From Lactarius indigo (Eukaryota; Basidiomycota; Agaricomycetes; Russulales; Russulaceae), in NCBI GenBank assembly GCA_025766275.1, contig JAFKAC010000007.1, positions 434,001 through 498,000 of the forward strand: a stretch of DNA of 64,000 bases, in the 5' to 3' direction. The notes under the pieces were generated by a model. That model did no database searches. It was given only the letters and a program-made list of their open reading frames with translations, and was not told the origin of the DNA. A program made the position numbers and the translations under genes. Positions 1 through 10,515 of this stretch are shown piece after piece. The first letter of the stretch is position 1, and each line of letters starts with the position of its first letter.

Positions 1-380
1 AGAACGAAAGTACGAATATCACGATCCTGATAATTCTGACGGTGCTTGGGGATACCGAACGGGCCATTCGGTCGGCAGAGGAGGTAAGGCCAGACGCAAT
101 GGAGCCGAATGTATTGGTCTTGTCGTATCCGAAACGTTAGCTACAAGGGAAGAAAAACAGGAGGTGAAACGCACTGTGTCATCAAGGACCAGATTCTGAC
201 GTTCAACGTCGTCGTGGATGTCAGTGGTTACCTATAACATCTCGTTGGTAAGGCAAAATGAGAGTGTGAAACACGAAACGGCCATACGCCACGCAGTGTA
301 CGAATCTTGGAGTGAAGTTCATCAAGACGTTGGTCGTTTTGTGCTTCATAGGTGTCCTCCTGGGATCGAGAGCTAGACAT
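1..380 (-). CDS. Bet1/Sft1-type SNARE, C-terminus cut by window edge
   Basis: Small tail-anchored SNARE of the Golgi/ER vesicle system. Three exons can be read on the minus strand: 288-380, 175-231 and 1-118, joined by introns with GTATGG..TATAG and GTGCGT..ACAAG borders. Exon 1 starts at the ATG at 378-380 (MSSSRSQEDTYEAQNDQRL) and contains a run of polar and charged residues typical of a Qc-SNARE helix. Exon 2 reads VTTDIHDDVERQNLVLDDT, the pattern expected at the C-terminal half of the Bet1/Sft1 SNARE motif. Exon 3 continues NTFGSIASGL and enters a hydrophobic stretch (IIRIVIFVLSF), the start of the tail anchor, which runs off the left end. I cannot decide between Bet1 and Sft1. It shares the strand with PIL1, which begins its stop codon 183 bp away. 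Confidence 0.75.
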
Positions 381-562
381 GATGGCGATTGAAACAAAGG
401 GAAGACATAGCTTGACTGCGGGTCAGAGACAGAACCTCAATTCGGGGTTAGGGTTGGATCGGGTCGCGCGACATTTCAATTTTTTGATCAAACACTGATG
501 ACACTGTAGCCTACTGTACATACAGTCGAGTCCATCGGAATGCATACGATCTCGGCAGAAAG

Positions 563-3475
563 TCAACGCAAGCTACCCGACCGCGCGCGAGTTTCACTCA
601 TGCCTGGCGGGCCGCCCGAGTCATCGCCCTCACTGCCATAATACGCCGAAATATAATCAAACTCGTCTTCCTGCTGCTGTTCCTGCTGTGGTAGAGGTGG
701 AGCTGGAACTGGCGATTGAGCTTGGACAGTTGGCAATGATGATGTCGAACCGAATAAGCCACCAGTTCGTGGTGAGTACGGCGAGCCGCGGAGATCCCGT
801 TTCTTTATCGAGAGCGGGCTCACGTCCGGGGGGCCGGAGAGAATGTCAGAGCTTACGCGCGGCACGGGCCGTCGGAAGGCCGCAGCAGATATCGTGCGGC
901 TCCCTGGAGGAAGAAGTGGGGGCGTTTTGGCTTGAGGTGACGATACGCTCGGGGGTGTTGGAAGCGTACGCTGAGAAATGTTGGGGCTGGGATTCGCAGG
1001 AAGCTCAGGGGGAGTGCGGAACGGTGCGCTGATGGGGCTAGATAATGTCGGTGACGACGATAGAGGAAGCGAAATGTTCGGTGGTGGAAGGTGTGCCTGT
1101 TGCGTCGGTGAAGACGGTGTCGAGGGCACGCGTGGAGAAGGGGGGGCATTGGTGGGCGAAGGGTGTTCCGCAGAATTCCGGGAGGCCGTGGGCGATACTG
1201 GAGAACGATCATGCGTGCGGGCGAATGGCGATGAGGGGTGACTAACTGAGCCGTTGGACGGCGGCGGTGCCTGCACCACTGGTGGAATCGAAAGTGGTGC
1301 AGGAACGATTGCTTCAGGCGACGCAGTTCTGGGTGGTGCAACAGGCGGACTGTACATGAGGGCGTCCATCTCGCGCGAGACTTCACGTGCAGCGGCGGCG
1401 TTTAATGCGCGCTCATCTTCTGGTGCCACTTCGGCATAGGGTGGTGTCGGGATAGGGTCTTGTGAGACTGAAGCTTTTGGTGACACAGGCGACGCGTTTC
1501 CTTCTTGAGCTAATGCCGAGGGCGTTTGTGCTGGATCAGAGACCTGGCCGTGTTCAGTGGATGTTGGGGTGGGTCCACCAGCTTTCTCGACGGATACGGT
1601 TTCGTGCTCGAGGTGTGACCACGGACGTGGCATCTGAATAGAGCGGGAGCCAACGTTTCCTTTTCCTTCTTGGGCTAATGTCGAGGGCGTTTGTGCGGAA
1701 TCAGAGAACGGGCTGTGTTCAGGGGACGTTGGGGTGGATCCACCAGGTTTTTCGTCGGATACAGTTTCGCGCTCGAGGTGTGACCACGGACGTGGCATCT
1801 GGATAGGGCGGGAGCCAAAACGTACCCTCCTCTCGCTCTGGGGCGGGTCCATGTACGACAACTGGACCTCTTCTTCCCCTTCGCCCGTGTTTGGCGGGAC
1901 ATAGGAAGATAGACCGTCGTATGCCCCGGAGTCCGGGGTCCCGTAAAGGCTTGCCCGAGGGGCGACTGGGGGCGCTGCGCCAGGCGGAGGTGCGTGAGGT
2001 GACGTGTGGGCCCCCTCTGTGGCTTCGTACATTGGTGCAGGCTCATAGGCGTCTCTCGACAGGGCCTGCTCCACCTCCTCGGTGAAAGTAGAAGTGAGCT
2101 GTGAACTATCCTGGGGCTCTGCAATCGCCGGGACGAAAGACCCTTGCCGCTTTCCCTTGACTGGGAATGTCGCAAAACGCCCACCGGACGGGGCAGACGG
2201 TCCAATTTGTTGCGACGAACTAGGTAAGGCGTCGCTCTGGAGAGGACCAGAGGCCAGAGAAGAAGGTGCCATGTGTGTAGTATGAGAGAAGGTTTGCGAA
2301 TAAGACACGTCTGGCCGGGATGGCAGGGCACCGAGCTCATCCGCTGGGAACGTAGTCGGTGTCTGGCCGTAGCCGCTCCGTTCTGCCAGCGAGGCTGTTC
2401 CAGACGTATCATAGCTGTGCTAAGTGTGGCGCTATCAGGACCTGTCACCGTCACCAAGTAGCACAGCATGGCTCACGATTGTACCAAACAATTTGTCAGA
2501 AGATGCCATTGGGGCGAAGTTGGAATCACTATCTTGACGAATGGCATTTGTGGAGGACTGCACCCGGCTGGACGGAATGGAAGTGTCGAGCAAAACTTCG
2601 CCGAGTGCGCGCAGCGCATCAGCAACATATGTCTCAGTGCGAGGATGGCCCGTGTAAAACGGACGAGTAGACCCCGGTTCTGTCTCTAGCTGAGGAAGCT
2701 CGGTCATAATAAGTTTGCCCGTTTCAGCAACGATCTAAGTGTGCGAATTAGGAGTGGATAGAAAACAGGCGGGAAATACACACGAGGCCTTTCCGGCAGC
2801 ATTCTTGCAACCCGCCAAATTTGAGGGCCATCCATTCCTTGGTCGCGGTGCGCTTCAGATCTCCTAGCTTTGCTTCTTCGGTCATGATTTCTGAATCGAG
2901 CTCACGAATCTCCTCCCGTAGGCGCATAAGCAGTTCGGTTTGCGCTGGAGTGTTCTTATGGCCAGAGTCCAGCTTGCTAAGTTTGCGCTCGGCAGAATCG
3001 GCCTTCGAAACCACATTCTTACGACGGTGCTTCAGGGTATCAAGTTTCTCCTCCTGAGTGCGAACAGTTTTCATATGTTCGCGAATGGCCTGTTCATGTG
3101 CGGCAAACTGGGTGAGAGACGAAGAGAACTCTAGGAGGATCTTAGTAGACCCTCCAAGCGTATCCTGAGAAATGTTCCAGGGACGATCGATTGTTCTGCA
3201 AGGGACACTCACCGACAGATCGTCTCCCTCGCCAAGACCCCAAGTACGCAGAGCTTCTGATGCTCGGATGAAGTCTGCGCTGAGTTTCGCAAGCCTTCGA
3301 ATGTAGTAGCATGAGTTACACCGAATGGAAGCGAATAACATCGTCGGGATTCTTACGAAGTAACTATGGCCTTTTCGGTCGTGATGAGATCCTGAAGTGG
3401 GCGCAAATCCTTATTTCCTGCTAAAGCGGGGATCGTGGAATTATGGGCGAGTTTTGTTGCTGCGGACTTGAACAT
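563..3475 (-). CDS. PIL1: Eisosome core protein PIL1 (BAR-domain, with long Ser/Pro tail)
   Basis: Membrane-bending BAR-domain protein that builds eisosomes beneath the plasma membrane. The start is the ATG at 3473-3475: MFKSAATKLAHNSTIP, followed by LRPLQDLITTEK, the usual Pil1/Lsp1 N-terminus. Later exons read LSADFIRASEALRTWGLGEG, then a long charged helical region (about 2850-3180) and IVAETGKLIMTELPQLETEPG, all matching the BAR core of about 270 residues. Introns were placed by frame closure, for example GTGAGT..CTCAG at 3167-3211. The C-terminal half (exon ending at 563) is a low-complexity Ser/Pro/Thr tail of about 600 residues, far longer than in yeast, with an internal 55-residue tandem duplication. 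I see no break: the frame closes through every junction I checked. The long tail is common in agaricomycete homologues as I remember them; its role is unknown. Confidence 0.93.
1504..1814 (-). repeat. 165-bp in-frame tandem duplication inside the PIL1 tail
   Basis: Two head-to-tail copies with a 165 bp period (about 1504-1668 and 1669-1814). Both encode a block beginning with IQMPRPWSHLE and ending with AQTPS.LAQEG. The copies differ at several codons but keep frame, so this is an expressed two-unit protein repeat and not a fresh assembly duplication. Confidence 0.9.
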
Positions 3476-3612
3476 TGTAGACGGGGATTGAGGAGAGGAG
3501 CGGTGCTACCATGGTCACTAATTTACACAGCCATCGCCACGGTCACCGGGCCGGGTCATTGTCCCTCCCCACGGTCCTCCACATCCGTCTGAACATACTT
3601 CACTCCCTCTCT

Positions 3613-4390
3613 TTACAAAGCAGGCTTGAACGATTTGACAAATTCGAGGGAGAGTGTGGGACTGCAAATGCGGGCGCCTCAGTAACCCATTTGTTCGGGT
3701 CTTTGTGCGAACGGCGTACCTATCCGCAGGAGTCACGGGCAGCTTCTTGTCGACGAGTTTCCCACCCTTGGCAAAAATGAAGTGCCCACGCTTTGTCTTT
3801 CCAGTCTTCGGATCCTTCGCGCCGAGTGCTGCGACGAAGACACGATCAGGATCGGACAGCAGTGGGTACGGGAATTCCTTCTGCACGCAAGAGGGGATAA
3901 GCACTCAGAAATATATTGTCGTAGTGCCTCGTACCTTGAGCTGCCACTTTTTCTGATCCTCGGGTTTGTCATGACTGAGGCAATACACGGTGAAATTGTG
4001 CTCCGTGAAATCAGGATAGATATCACGAAACCCGCACGCCTGTGTCGTGCAACCCGCTTCGTATTCGTTAACAGGAAGCTCGACGAACCCGAGTGACAAA
4101 ACACGTACGGGTGTCGGCCTTGGGAATCGAGAAAATGACGACGCCTTTTTCTTCGGTGAGTGTAGCTACATCGATATCTTCACCTTGTTCGTTCTTTAGA
4201 ATGTATGATGGAAGAGTATCCCCAATGTCAATAGGTGCAAGTACTGGCGCCTCGGCAGGGGGGGGTTCCACGGCCTCCTGCTAGGATTAGATGAGAGGTA
4301 GTAATGGCTGTTAGCCTCGCGCACAATGTCAGGTTTGGCTGTGGTGGTTGCAGTTGCGGCGAGACGTGCGGAGCGCCTTGGTTCTGACAT
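3613..4390 (-). CDS. DOT5: PrxQ/BCP-type peroxiredoxin, DOT5-like (probably nuclear)
   Basis: Thioredoxin-dependent thiol peroxidase that reduces hydroperoxides. Exon 1 starts at 4390 with MSEPRRSARLAATATTTAKP, a basic tail like that of nuclear DOT5. Removing a 50 nt GTGCGC..AGCAG intron joins it to EAVEPPPAEAPVLAPIDIGD. A further GTACGT..CGAAG intron at about 4038-4090 splices the catalytic motif together as KADTPGCTTQACGFRD, with the peroxidatic Cys in TPGC and the resolving Cys five residues on, the PrxQ signature. Later exons give FPLYCLSHD-like core strands (YCLSHDKPEDQKKW), FPYPLLSDPDR and GHFIFAKGGKLVDKK. The last exon reads SPTLSLEFVKSFKPAL and stops at 3613. All junctions close in frame. 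It lies 137 bp upstream of PIL1 on the same strand. Confidence 0.9.
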
Positions 4391-4732
4391 TTTAACGGAA
4401 TGTTGTAGGTTGAAGTCGACGGGGTTCGAGTAGAAGAGCACGTAACTTTAATCGTTGCAATCGCAATCGTATCAACTGAGACGCCGTTACCGGACCGGGA
4501 GCGAGGTCAGAAGGTCAGAAGGTCAGACGGCCACGGAAAAGTACAAAGGCTAGTAAACATTGCACAATAGAACCCAGTAGAGCTGTAGATAGTACAACAC
4601 AGCACAGATAGCAGCGGACAACATGATGCAACAGGGACGAGTTCCGTTCTAGGACGGGGTAAGGGTCCTACAATGTCATAAATATCTCGGTCCGTCGTAG
4701 CGTCGAGGTCCAGTGGTATTCAAGACAGATGA

Positions 4733-5458
4733 TCAAGCGGCCTGCGAGAAAGTGAATATGAGAAAGTGAAATGGCTTCTTCAGAAAGGCATGGCAATAAT
4801 TACCTCTGCCGCTGTTGCTGCTGCTGCTTCAGCCTCGGGCTCTTCTGCAATCGTCGGCTCGGCTGGGGCCACGGGTTCATCCTTCTTCTCTGCCTCAGCC
4901 TGCATGAAAAAAAGTGAAACTTCGTCAGATAAATGGAGACGATGGTTGGGTCAATTCCACAAACCTTTGATGCGGGCTTACGGCTCCCCGCGCGAGACGC
5001 CGGTTTCGCAGCGATCTTGGAAGCGGGCTTCGATCCAGCTTCTGGGGCGGCAATTTTAGATGCAGGTTTCTTGGTAGTTCCGGTGACTGCGGCCTTAGAG
5101 GCAGGCTTGGATGCTGCCTGAGAATCAGGTTTGGCCTACTATGCGATTAGCTCGTGGTCGGATACATGGCTAATACACTCACTTTCTTGGCGGGAGGTGG
5201 GGCGCCCTCCCCGTTCGCAGGGGGTGGTGTGTGGTCCGCATCCTTCTCAGCTGCAGTGCGTTTCTTACCACGGGTTGCAGATTTCGGTTTCTCTTTTTCG
5301 ACAACCTCGCCCTCGTCCTCAGTTGTTTTGGGTTTCCTAGAACGTGGCTTGGCTGGGGCCCTTTTCGATGGAGGCTCCGGCTTGGCTTGGTCCTTGATGC
5401 GGGACGAGCGACGAGGCTCGCCACTGTCGGCGGTAGCAGGAGCTCCTTTCCGGGCCAT
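4733..5458 (-). CDS. Small basic Ala/Lys/Pro-rich protein, function unknown
   Basis: Starts at 5458 with MARKGAPATADSGEPRRSSR and continues as a lysine-rich, low-complexity, probably disordered chain. The middle contains several repeats of the form PASKIAA / KPASKA, resembling histone H1 tails or AT-hook-poor chromatin proteins. The final coding exons are acidic and alanine-rich (KKDEPVAPAEPTIAEEPEAE) and end AA-stop at 4733 after a GTAATT..TCGCAG intron. No catalytic domain is visible. The PRRSSR stretch resembles the N-terminus of the neighbouring peroxiredoxin, which may simply reflect a shared kind of nuclear-localising basic tail. Nuclear location is inferred from composition only. Confidence 0.65.
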
Positions 5459-5643
5459 GCAAAATCGGGCGGGGTGCAGCTAAGGGGTGGGGGTTTGGGG
5501 AGAGAGGCGAGATGGGCTTGTTTAACGCGAAACCTTGAATTGAATCAACGGACAACGACACATCACGTGACCATATGTCACGGGTTTCCCCTGAAGATAG
5601 CGAGCACGGTGCTGGTGAGAGTACAGTCCAGCTGCACCACGCT

Positions 5644-5767
5644 GGACAGTTGTTGACTGGAAGTCGGAAGTCATACTAGTCAGGCCTAGTCAGGTCGTGT
5701 ATGTGCTGACCAGTGCTAGTCGTTGACTGTGGGATGACCGTTGACTTTTCTCATCATGTGATCACAG
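5644..5767 (+). repeat. Left inverted block of a candidate mobile element
   Basis: Contains two blocks (5644-5667 and 5746-5767) that recur in inverted orientation at 10488-10511 and 10447-10468. Identity is 23/24 and 21/22. The two blocks are 78 bp apart here but only 19 bp apart at the right end, so this copy carries an internal insertion or the other a deletion. The spacer here contains several short repeats of the form GTTGACTG. Confidence 0.7.
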
Positions 5768-5892
5768 ATTGCTTGTGAGAAGTCATGGTCACCTGACTGG
5801 TACAACCAGATCTGCCGTGCGTTATACCACTGGAACCGGGAATTGATCTGTCAGCAAAAAATCTTGGAATAAAACTTGATTCAGACTCAAAA

Positions 5893-6022
5893 TATTTATT
5901 TGTAAATTTATGTGACAATATATTTAAAGTTTATCGATCACATGACAGCTGCAACAGGCGCATTTCAGGGCATATGATTTACAAACTTTAAATATATTGT
6001 CACACAAATTTACAAATAAATA
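5893..6022. repeat. 130-bp palindromic element with 40-bp arms (MITE-like)
   Basis: Arms 5893-5932 and 5983-6022 are inverted copies of each other with a single mismatch over 40 bp, separated by a 50 bp loop. The arms are AT-rich, unlike the surrounding roughly 50% GC sequence. Such long-armed hairpins are typical of MITEs. I cannot define a clean target-site duplication. Confidence 0.75.
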
Positions 6023-6189
6023 CAGTGTACATACCCGTTGCTAAGACTGAGCACTAAGCAGACCCCGTCGGCCACCTACTCGAGCTATGATGCAAGGGTG
6101 CTTTTTTTTGTCTCTGCGATACCCCTCATCTCCTCCTGAGAAAAAACCTCTTTTCCAAGGATGTCGTCTCACAATCCCGGACATCTTCG

Positions 6190-8518
6190 AGCCATGGCTT
6201 GACCGCCGCTGTCAACTCCTCCCTCCGCCAGACCCATGGCTATAGTGAGTTTTCAGTTGTCATCTCAGTAACCACCTCTCAACTTTTCCAAAGTGTTCTA
6301 TGTCCCCTCATCCTCTTCCTCTACGAAAGTGCCGTCGTCAGTGCCATCATGGGCAACGTAGATGACGCGGTCAGCATCGTCACCGTCATTGTTCTTACTG
6401 GTTTGTGACCCTCACCTTTGCCGGACGACTCGATTGAGCTCACCCCCCTCTGTCGGCTTCATACAGGTACAGGAACGACGTTCCGAAAAGTCGCTGGAGA
6501 CCCTCAATAAGCTCGTCCCTCACCACTGCCACATCATCCGCGATGGTGAGCTAATACACCTCCTCGCGAATGAGGTCGTCCCTGGCTATCTCGTCACCTT
6601 CACCACCGGCGACCGCATCCCAGCGGACGTGCGCATACTCACTGCTGTCGACCTCGAGATCGACGAGAGCAGTTTGACGGGAGAGACCACAGCGCGCAAG
6701 AAGGGCGTTGTGCCGTGTCCTGAGAGCAAAGCGATGGCCGAGCGGACGTGCATAGCCACCTTGGTGCGGAACGGTACGCACTTCCTAGCTCCCTTTCACA
6801 CGCAACTGATAATCTTTCCCAAGTTCGTGGCTCTGACATTGTCATCGCTACCGGTTCGCAGATAGAGTTTGGCGTGATATTTAGCATGATGCAGGACGTC
6901 GAGGAGTGATGCACCCCGCTACAGCGCAATATGGACGAACTCGCAGAAAAGCTCTCGACTATTTCGTTGAGAATCATTGGGACCATTATCGGGGTCTTTC
7001 ATCCCCGCCCATGGCTCGACATGTTCACGATTGGGGGTTCTCCGGTTGGTGGTTCTGGGATGGGCCTATCTACTTCGATCGTAGTGTCGTTGGCTGTTGC
7101 GGCCATTCCACAAGACTTGTTCATCGTGGCAACGGCGACGTTTACCCTCGGTGTGCTGCGCATGGCAAGACACAAAGCGATTGTCAAGAAGCTCCATTCC
7201 GTCGAGGCGCTCGGTTCCATTTCTGTAATTTGCTCTGACAAGACAGGTAATAACCCACGTCTCTCCATCCGAGCGTTGAGATTGACGGGCTTCAGGTACA
7301 CTCACGCGAACGAGAAAACTGTCACGGAGTTGTACACGGTCGAGCTTGTGGGCATCGACCCCTCATCGCCTGCTCCTCCTGCTCGTGTCTCGCCCGCCCT
7401 GCGCGAGACCTTCGAATTTGGTACACTGTGCAACAACGTGAGTGCTACGCGCAAAGAAGACGATGCCTTCGTCGGACAAGCAACAGATGTCGCCCTACTT
7501 AACGCCCTCTTCCTATTCAACCTCCCAAACCCACGTCAGGTATGGCCAATCTTCCAACTGTACCACGCCACAACCCGTGTCGACTCACCCCCCTATAGAC
7601 TTTTACGTGCGTCTTTGAGTACCCGTTCAGCTCAGAATCGAGGAGCTTGGCCGTTTCTGGTACGCGTGGCGTGTCTGACTGGCGCCGCGCTGGACCGTAT
7701 GAGCGCGACGCAGCTGTGCAAGCGCGTGGGCAACGTGACCGTGTTTGCGCGTACGATCCCGAAGTACAAGATGACGATCGTGGGGCGTTCCAGGCTCGCG
7801 GTGTTGCCGTGGCGATGACTGGCGATGGAGGTGAGTGCTTTTTATTTGTTTGTTTTATGGTCCTGATGCACGTGTTGGTGCTCCAGTTAACGACGCGCCG
7901 GCGCTGAAGATAGCGGATACTGAGGTGTCGATGGGCAAGAGCGGGATGGACATCGCGAAGGAAGCCGTGGATGTCATCATCGTGGACGACAACTTTAGCA
8001 CCGTCTTGCCGGCCGCGGAAGAAGGAGAGCCAATCACCAGACGTCGCATCCTCTCCCACGCCGCCTTTTCCCGTCCGTCATCGTCGTCGGTACGCTCTTC
8101 GTCTACTACTTTGCGCTGTCAGACGACCAGCACATGTCGCGGCGTGACCAGACGGTGGTGCGTGTGTTGCGCCTCTATCTCCTTCCGGGACAGATGTTGC
8201 TCACACAACTCCCGCAGACCTTCTCCTGCTTCGTTTTCCTAGACCTCATCTCGGCGATGCATAACCGTGGACTCAGCTGCGGCCTGGCGCAGAACCGGAT
8301 GCTCGTCCTTACCGTGGCGGTCTCGTTCCTGTCGCAGCTCGGGCTCATACATACCCCTCACGCAGGCGATCTTCCAGTCCGAGACGCTGCTGTTCAACGA
8401 CCTGCTCCTGCGCTTCGCGCTCGCGGGGTCGTCCGAGGCGCTGCACAAGGGCCGGCGGCGGTACGAGCGCGCGCTGAATCGGAGTGAGACGTACGCTGTG
8501 GCGACGGAGTTGGCATGA
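6190..8518 (+). pseudogene. PMR1: Broken PMR1/SPCA-type Ca2+/Mn2+ P-type ATPase
   Basis: Pieces of a secretory-pathway calcium/manganese pump appear in order but in changing frames. Recognisable are the M2 region (AVVSAIMGNVDDA), the actuator motif DESSLTGET, FSMMQDVEE, M4, the phosphorylation site CSDKTG joined over a GTAATA intron to TLT, and the hinge TGDG|VNDAPALK. Breaks: one base is missing just after the DKTGTLT site. The M4 motif PEGL, whose Glu binds the ion, reads PQDL. Most of the nucleotide-binding domain is deleted between SGTRGV and LTGAALDRM, and the segments after PAAEEG (M5-M6) are gone. Another frameshift near 8345 precedes the C-terminal tail (RRRYERALN). The internal deletions make this a true pseudogene regardless of base-calling errors. 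It may be a duplicated copy of a gene that lies elsewhere. Confidence 0.88.
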
Positions 8519-8977
8519 ATTAGGTAGTCGTGTGTGGTTGTGGTCGGATCTACTGCATTTTTTTTCATTGATTCTGATTACCCCGGTTGATTGGAAAGGG
8601 AAGAAAAAGGCATTAAATGTTGGTGCACACGAAACAAACTATTTTATGTTATTTTGAGCTCACACAATACAGCATTAGAGCAGGTTCTGGTTGCTCCGAG
8701 TCTCGTTCCTCATTGTCCTCGCTCTCCAGGGATCCCGAGTCGTCGCCCTCAACAGAAGTTCTCTCCACTACTGACCTTATCGCACTCTGTATCATGCTCA
8801 CATCCCTCTAATTGAGAAGCGCGTCGCTGATGTGTGAAACTGCGCCCTCTCTGATTTCTGTACCGACAAGCGTCCGAAGTGGGATTGGCAGTCGCAAGGA
8901 TCCCGCGAAAGGAAACTTCAAGAAAAAACCCACTACATTCTTTGATATACAACAGGCGTCACCACAAACGCTGCTAT

Positions 8978-10369
8978 TTACGGAGCACCGACGTCTGTAT
9001 GTTGAATCCACTCCATTACTTTGCCCCGGCCTGATTCCTGGGCCGCACGTTCCTCCTCCATTCGTTTTTCCTTTCGTTTGGCAACTTCTTCTGGTGTGGT
9101 TCCACTGAGACTCATTAAAATCACAATTTAGGTCGTCCACGGCTTTCGCCATTGTGCTTCCCCTCGTGGATGTGTGACGTCGCCGTGATGCGGGAAGGGG
9201 CTTGTCTGGGTCGGGAGTGTCGACACTGTTGTCACTTATTGTGCGGGGAGATACCGGAATATCCGCGCAATGTCCTTTGTGGTAACTCACCGTCACGTCA
9301 TGAACGTTACTACCCTGCCTGCCCCATTGCTTGTAAGCAGCAACACCGTACATGTAGTCGAGAATAATGGCAGGGGGTAGTGAGTTTCCTGTGCCCTCAG
9401 GGTGGCTACTTGTGGCATTCTCGTTAGTTGTGCCCTGAAACAGTGCGTCTAGGTTTGACCCTATGGCAAAGAAGGTAAAAGCAGGCACTGGCAGCGTGTT
9501 TGCCATGGCTTTTACAGCTGCAGCTATGGCCTGGTTATAATTCTCGGGCTCCCTCAATCGCTGAAGGGTAAAGTGGTCTGTGTGCGCTTGACCTGGGGTC
9601 GAACCCAGGTATGTCAGTGGGGTCCAGTCCATAGTTCGGCGTTTGAAAATGGTTGCATTTTCATGGGTGTTTAAGTGTGAGCTGCCAAACTTCATACCCT
9701 TAAAAAGGCGACATCTCCCTGAGCAAGCATCGAATGCACAGACTTGGCCAACAGTACCCCATTCTGAACATCATCAATCCCCGAAATTGAGGGAAGTGAC
9801 CTACGGGGATAACAGGAAGAAAGATCTCCAACAACCCTTTGAATGTACTGGAAAGAACCAGAGAACATCACCAAAGAATCACATAGACTGACTATGGAGA
9901 ATACCTCATCACCTTTGCTCCAGGGAACCAGGTCCAGGTGTGCTGTATCACAATACTCTCCGGGATGGCGTGTGACAATGCAGGCTGGTCCATCTCGTGT
10001 TATGATCTTATCTCTGAAGCTATTGGGGCAGTCTGTTAGGATAATAGATGTGGCTTGATCATTTAAGCCCTGATAGCCTACGAAGATACAAATCCCTGGA
10101 GAAACGGGTGAGCAACGATCTCAGATACATAAAAAAAATTTACCCATAGGCTTATAGTATAAGTCCGTAATGCCATTCAACGAGGTGCTATCGTAACCAA
10201 TTGCAGGGCCATCGTGCATTATAGAAAGACGACCACGAGTTCCACAAACCCTAAACATAACAAATCGGAGCCATTTGAAGGGGTGGATTGACAACCTTTG
10301 CACATCACTGTCAGGAATAAAGAGGAAGAACTACGCCGATTCATCAACGTTCAGGTAGATATTAACCAT
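8978..10369 (-). pseudogene. Broken HNH_2-type nuclease gene (agaricomycete multicopy family)
   Basis: On the minus strand, from an ATG at 10369, the frame reads MVNIYLNVDESA, a TAG (10331-10333), then FFLFIPDSDVQRLSIHPFKW. After a GTAAAT..TCCAG intron it gives DQATSIILTD and the HNH_2 core: RDGPACIVT, CDTAHLDLVPWSKGDEYIQR (two conserved His/Cys positions visible) and SGIDDVQNGVLLAKSVHSML. Downstream are LPPAIILDYMYGVAAYK and HTSTRGSTMAKAVDDLN. One extra base at about 9120 then shifts the frame; in the shifted frame the expected tail (SGTTPEEVAKRKEKR... KVMEWIQ) runs to a stop at 8978-8980. So the gene carries one in-frame stop and one frameshift. Such proteins are often present in many copies in this fungal class, as I recall. 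It ends 78 bp inside the right inverted block. Confidence 0.82.
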
Positions 10370-10446
10370 TATAGTGGTGGTTGACGACCGTGCCAGTAAA
10401 TGGATCCCCTCGTCACCAAACTATCTGTCCCCTTTCGGGACTGCTA

Positions 10447-10511
10447 CTGCGATCACATGATGAGAAAATTCACTGACTACCTGACCCCCGACTTCCAGTC
10501 AACGACTGTCC
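10447..10511 (-). repeat. Right inverted block of a candidate mobile element
   Basis: Blocks 10447-10468 and 10488-10511 are inverted matches of 5746-5767 and 5644-5667. Together they bracket the decayed ATPase and HNH genes (about 4.87 kb). I find no clear target duplication outside the blocks. Confidence 0.7.
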
Positions 10512-10515
10512 TACA

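Noticed and set aside
9595..9615. A tRNA-like T-arm (CTGGGTTCGACCCCAGG on the minus strand)
   Set aside because: It lies inside the HNH reading frame (encoding GSTPG), and no acceptor stem, D-arm or anticodon arm is found around it.
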